A stretch of 64,000 nucleotides of DNA from Lewinellaceae bacterium. GTDB lineage: Bacteria > Bacteroidota > Bacteroidia > Chitinophagales > Saprospiraceae. Below, one piece after another: positions 62,655 to 64,000 of the stretch (the stretch's first letter is position 1; every line of letters starts with the position of its first letter). The DNA is taken from NCBI GenBank assembly GCA_020636075.1, contig JACJYO010000001.1, positions 868,001 through 932,000 of the forward strand, in the 5' to 3' direction. The notes beneath the pieces were generated by a model that was not told the origin of the DNA, did not search any database, and worked only from the letters and a program-made list of their open reading frames with translations. The position numbers were made by a program, and so were the translations under genes.

Positions 62655-63500
62655 TTACCGTTGTATCACGGTCATCTGTCGATCGTACACCAGGCAGGTA
62701 AAAATCCCCAACGGGTTGGCAGTGCCCTGCACATTGCTTTTAATTGGCGATGGTTGTGCAAAGGGATTTTGGTTTCCAAAAACAGCCAACTGCACGCTTT
62801 CAAAGTAGTCGTAATACGCTTTGGTAATATGAAAAACCGTATTGAACACGGTATCGCCGGGCACCAGTTCATACGCTGTGCCAAAGGCAATTTGCTCGGT
62901 AGTAGCCGCCCGGTCATTTGCCAGAAAATCCTGTTCGGGTATGCTGTCCAAAGAGCCATAGTTCAGCAGACGCCTGAAATAATTGTCCTGCGAAAGATCA
63001 TCCGTGATATAGGTGAGTACCCGGGCAAACGTATCCTGTGCCGGCCCCCACTCCACCACCACGCTATCAATCGGTATTTGTGGCAACATGGTGGTTTGCC
63101 CGCTAATTGTTTTGCCGTCCGGCATCGTAATATTCAGGGTATAATCAACACCCGGGTCGGCCGGCACAGTGTTCAGGCCGGTATAATTGAATAGTTTCAA
63201 CGGCTCAATCTCCGCGGAAAGCTGGTTGAACAGCGTATCCACCTGGCCATTGTAGGTTATGGTTACGACAGCCCCACTCAACAGGGTTTTATCCAAAAAA
63301 GTGGAATCCAGGCCCAGCGGATCAAAAAAACCATAGCTCCGGGTCAGTAGTAGCCGAAAGGGCTTTCCAGGCTCAAGGTAACATTCTACAACAGGTTGGG
63401 AATTGTATTCCGGCAAATCGATCTCTACGTCTTTTTCAAGATTACAGGCTGCGAGAAAAGCCAGGCTGAGAAAAGGCAGGATATTTTTTATAGTACGCAT
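62655..63500 (-). CDS. DUF4249 family lipoprotein
   Basis: A 281-residue lipoprotein. The signal peptide ends AFLAAC (Cys at about 19). The mature part starts NLEKDVEIDLPEYNSQPVVE and shows the family layout: a beta-rich N-terminal domain (YLEPGKPFRLLLTRSYGFFD, GAVVTITYNGQ), then PDGKTISGQTTMLPQIPID and a C-terminal part with YYDYFESVQ and the ending GIFTCLVYDRQMTV. DUF4249 proteins are nearly always next to a TonB-dependent receptor and take part in outer-membrane uptake in Bacteroidota; here the receptor gene is upstream on the same strand. Ligand unknown. Confidence 0.88.
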   Translation of the reverse strand: MRTIKNILPFLSLAFLAACNLEKDVEIDLPEYNSQPVVECYLEPGKPFRLLLTRSYGFFDPLGLDSTFLDKTLLSGAVVTITYNGQVDTLFNQLSAEIEPLKLFNYTGLNTVPADPGVDYTLNITMPDGKTISGQTTMLPQIPIDSVVVEWGPAQDTFARVLTYITDDLSQDNYFRRLLNYGSLDSIPEQDFLANDRAATTEQIAFGTAYELVPGDTVFNTVFHITKAYYDYFESVQLAVFGNQNPFAQPSPIKSNVQGTANPLGIFTCLVYDRQMTVIQR

Positions 63501-63543
63501 TGGTGTTGATTTTCAAAGTAAAGGCTATTTGAAGCCTGGGATG

Positions 63544-63580
63544 GTACTCGTCCTACGACTTGAAGTCGTAGGACGAGTAC
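63544..63580. repeat. Perfect hairpin between receptor and DUF4249 genes
   Basis: 16-base arms (GTACTCGTCCTACGAC and complement) around a TTGAA loop, in the 101-base gap of the operon. No T run, so it is not a classical terminator; it could adjust the ratio of the two gene products. Confidence 0.85.
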
Positions 63581-63601
63581 TACAAGCTCCGTGATAAAAA
63601 A

Positions 63602-64000
63602 TTAAAATTTAAAATTCCAGGTCACCGAAGGCAGAATTGGGAACAGAGAGACCTGTTTGGCCGAAATAGCCGTCGGCACTTCCACCGTTTGGCCATTCTG
63701 CCCAACCTCTTCGAGTTCTGCATCCAGGTAAATAAAATATGGATTCCGGCGATCGGTAGCGTTGTAAATACTGATGGTCAGATCCTGCTCACTCCGGCGG
63801 GTTTTCCATTTGTACACGATACCCAAATCAAAACGCATATATGGCGGGTAGCGAAACGTGTTGCGCGGGCCGTAAACCGGCACGACAGCCTGAAACTCCC
63901 CGCCCGGTACATCCTGAAACGTGTAGCGCCCCAAAGGCAACCAACTCACATAACCCGAAGTGTATACCCAGGTGGCTGTAAGCTGCCATTTGCGGGCCAG
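63602..64000 (-). CDS. TonB-dependent receptor, 3' part
   Basis: The last 132 codons of an outer-membrane TonB-dependent receptor; the frame is open at the right edge of the window. Visible are the last barrel strands (FRYPPYMRFDLGIVYKWKT, LTISIYNATDRRNPYFIYL) and the aromatic end TWNFKF with C-terminal Phe, the usual signal for the BAM machinery. Together with the DUF4249 lipoprotein it would import an unknown ligand. Confidence 0.88.
   Translation of the reverse strand: MARKWQLTATWVYTSGYVSWLPLGRYTFQDVPGGEFQAVVPVYGPRNTFRYPPYMRFDLGIVYKWKTRRSEQDLTISIYNATDRRNPYFIYLDAELEEVGQNGQTVEVPTAISAKQVSLFPILPSVTWNFKF

Overview
The window looks like a chromosomal segment of a Bacteroidota bacterium, most likely of the Saprospiria/Saprospiraceae type. 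The signs are: secreted proteins with type IX secretion (T9SS) C-terminal domains, SprB-like repeats, DUF4249 lipoprotein next to a TonB-dependent receptor, the rpmB-rpmG-DUF4295 cluster, hybrid sensors with an extracytoplasmic propeller, few Shine-Dalgarno sites, and several promoters of the Bacteroidota form (TTTG, about 20 bases, TAnnTTTG). No plasmid or phage signature was seen; the only transposase is a broken IS110-type copy.

Layout. 1-0.9 kb: end of a sodium symporter plus its small MetS-like subunit. 1.2-5.8 kb: two T9SS-exported proteins around the L28/L33/DUF4295 operon and tRNA-Arg(ACG). 6-14.3 kb: housekeeping genes (BtuF-like protein, RlmB, Pcm, phosphohexomutase, 2-oxoglutarate dehydrogenase E2, MarR, SdiA-regulated propeller, HAD, Sua5). 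14.3-16.3 kb: non-coding, repeat-rich island holding the broken IS110 transposase. 16.3-19 kb: M16 peptidase.

19.3-29.9 kb is the most unusual block: an ECF-like sigma factor, three tandem small paralogues of unknown function (two with a shared C-terminal tail), a membrane-anchored TPR-CHAT caspase-like protein, an anti-sigma-like membrane protein and a 1,507-residue sensor that joins propeller, histidine kinase, receiver and class III nucleotide cyclase. Together they look like one signalling locus, possibly ending in proteolysis; this is inference.

30-48.5 kb: acyltransferase, S41-like peptidase, a very large alpha-2-macroglobulin lipoprotein, acyl-CoA dehydrogenase, a TPR protein, a RimB-RimK-aspartoacylase operon and a 1,203-residue SprB-repeat protein. 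48.9-53.7 kb: a run of four same-strand genes (SdiA-regulated lipoprotein, PycTM-like membrane protein, GAF-like protein, DjlA-like co-chaperone). 53.8-57 kb: aspartoacylase-family enzyme, a DinB/YfiT enzyme domain fused to seven AT-hooks and a histone-H1-like repeat tail, and an AlkA-type glycosylase. 57.1-64 kb: GCS2-CBS fusion, kelch protein, lipoprotein, RimM, two mini TonB-like membrane proteins, DUF4249 lipoprotein and the end of a TonB-dependent receptor.

Intergenic gaps carry many perfect palindromes of several families. Some begin exactly at, or contain, the stop codons of flanking genes. All functional calls come from reading motifs by eye; no database search was run.
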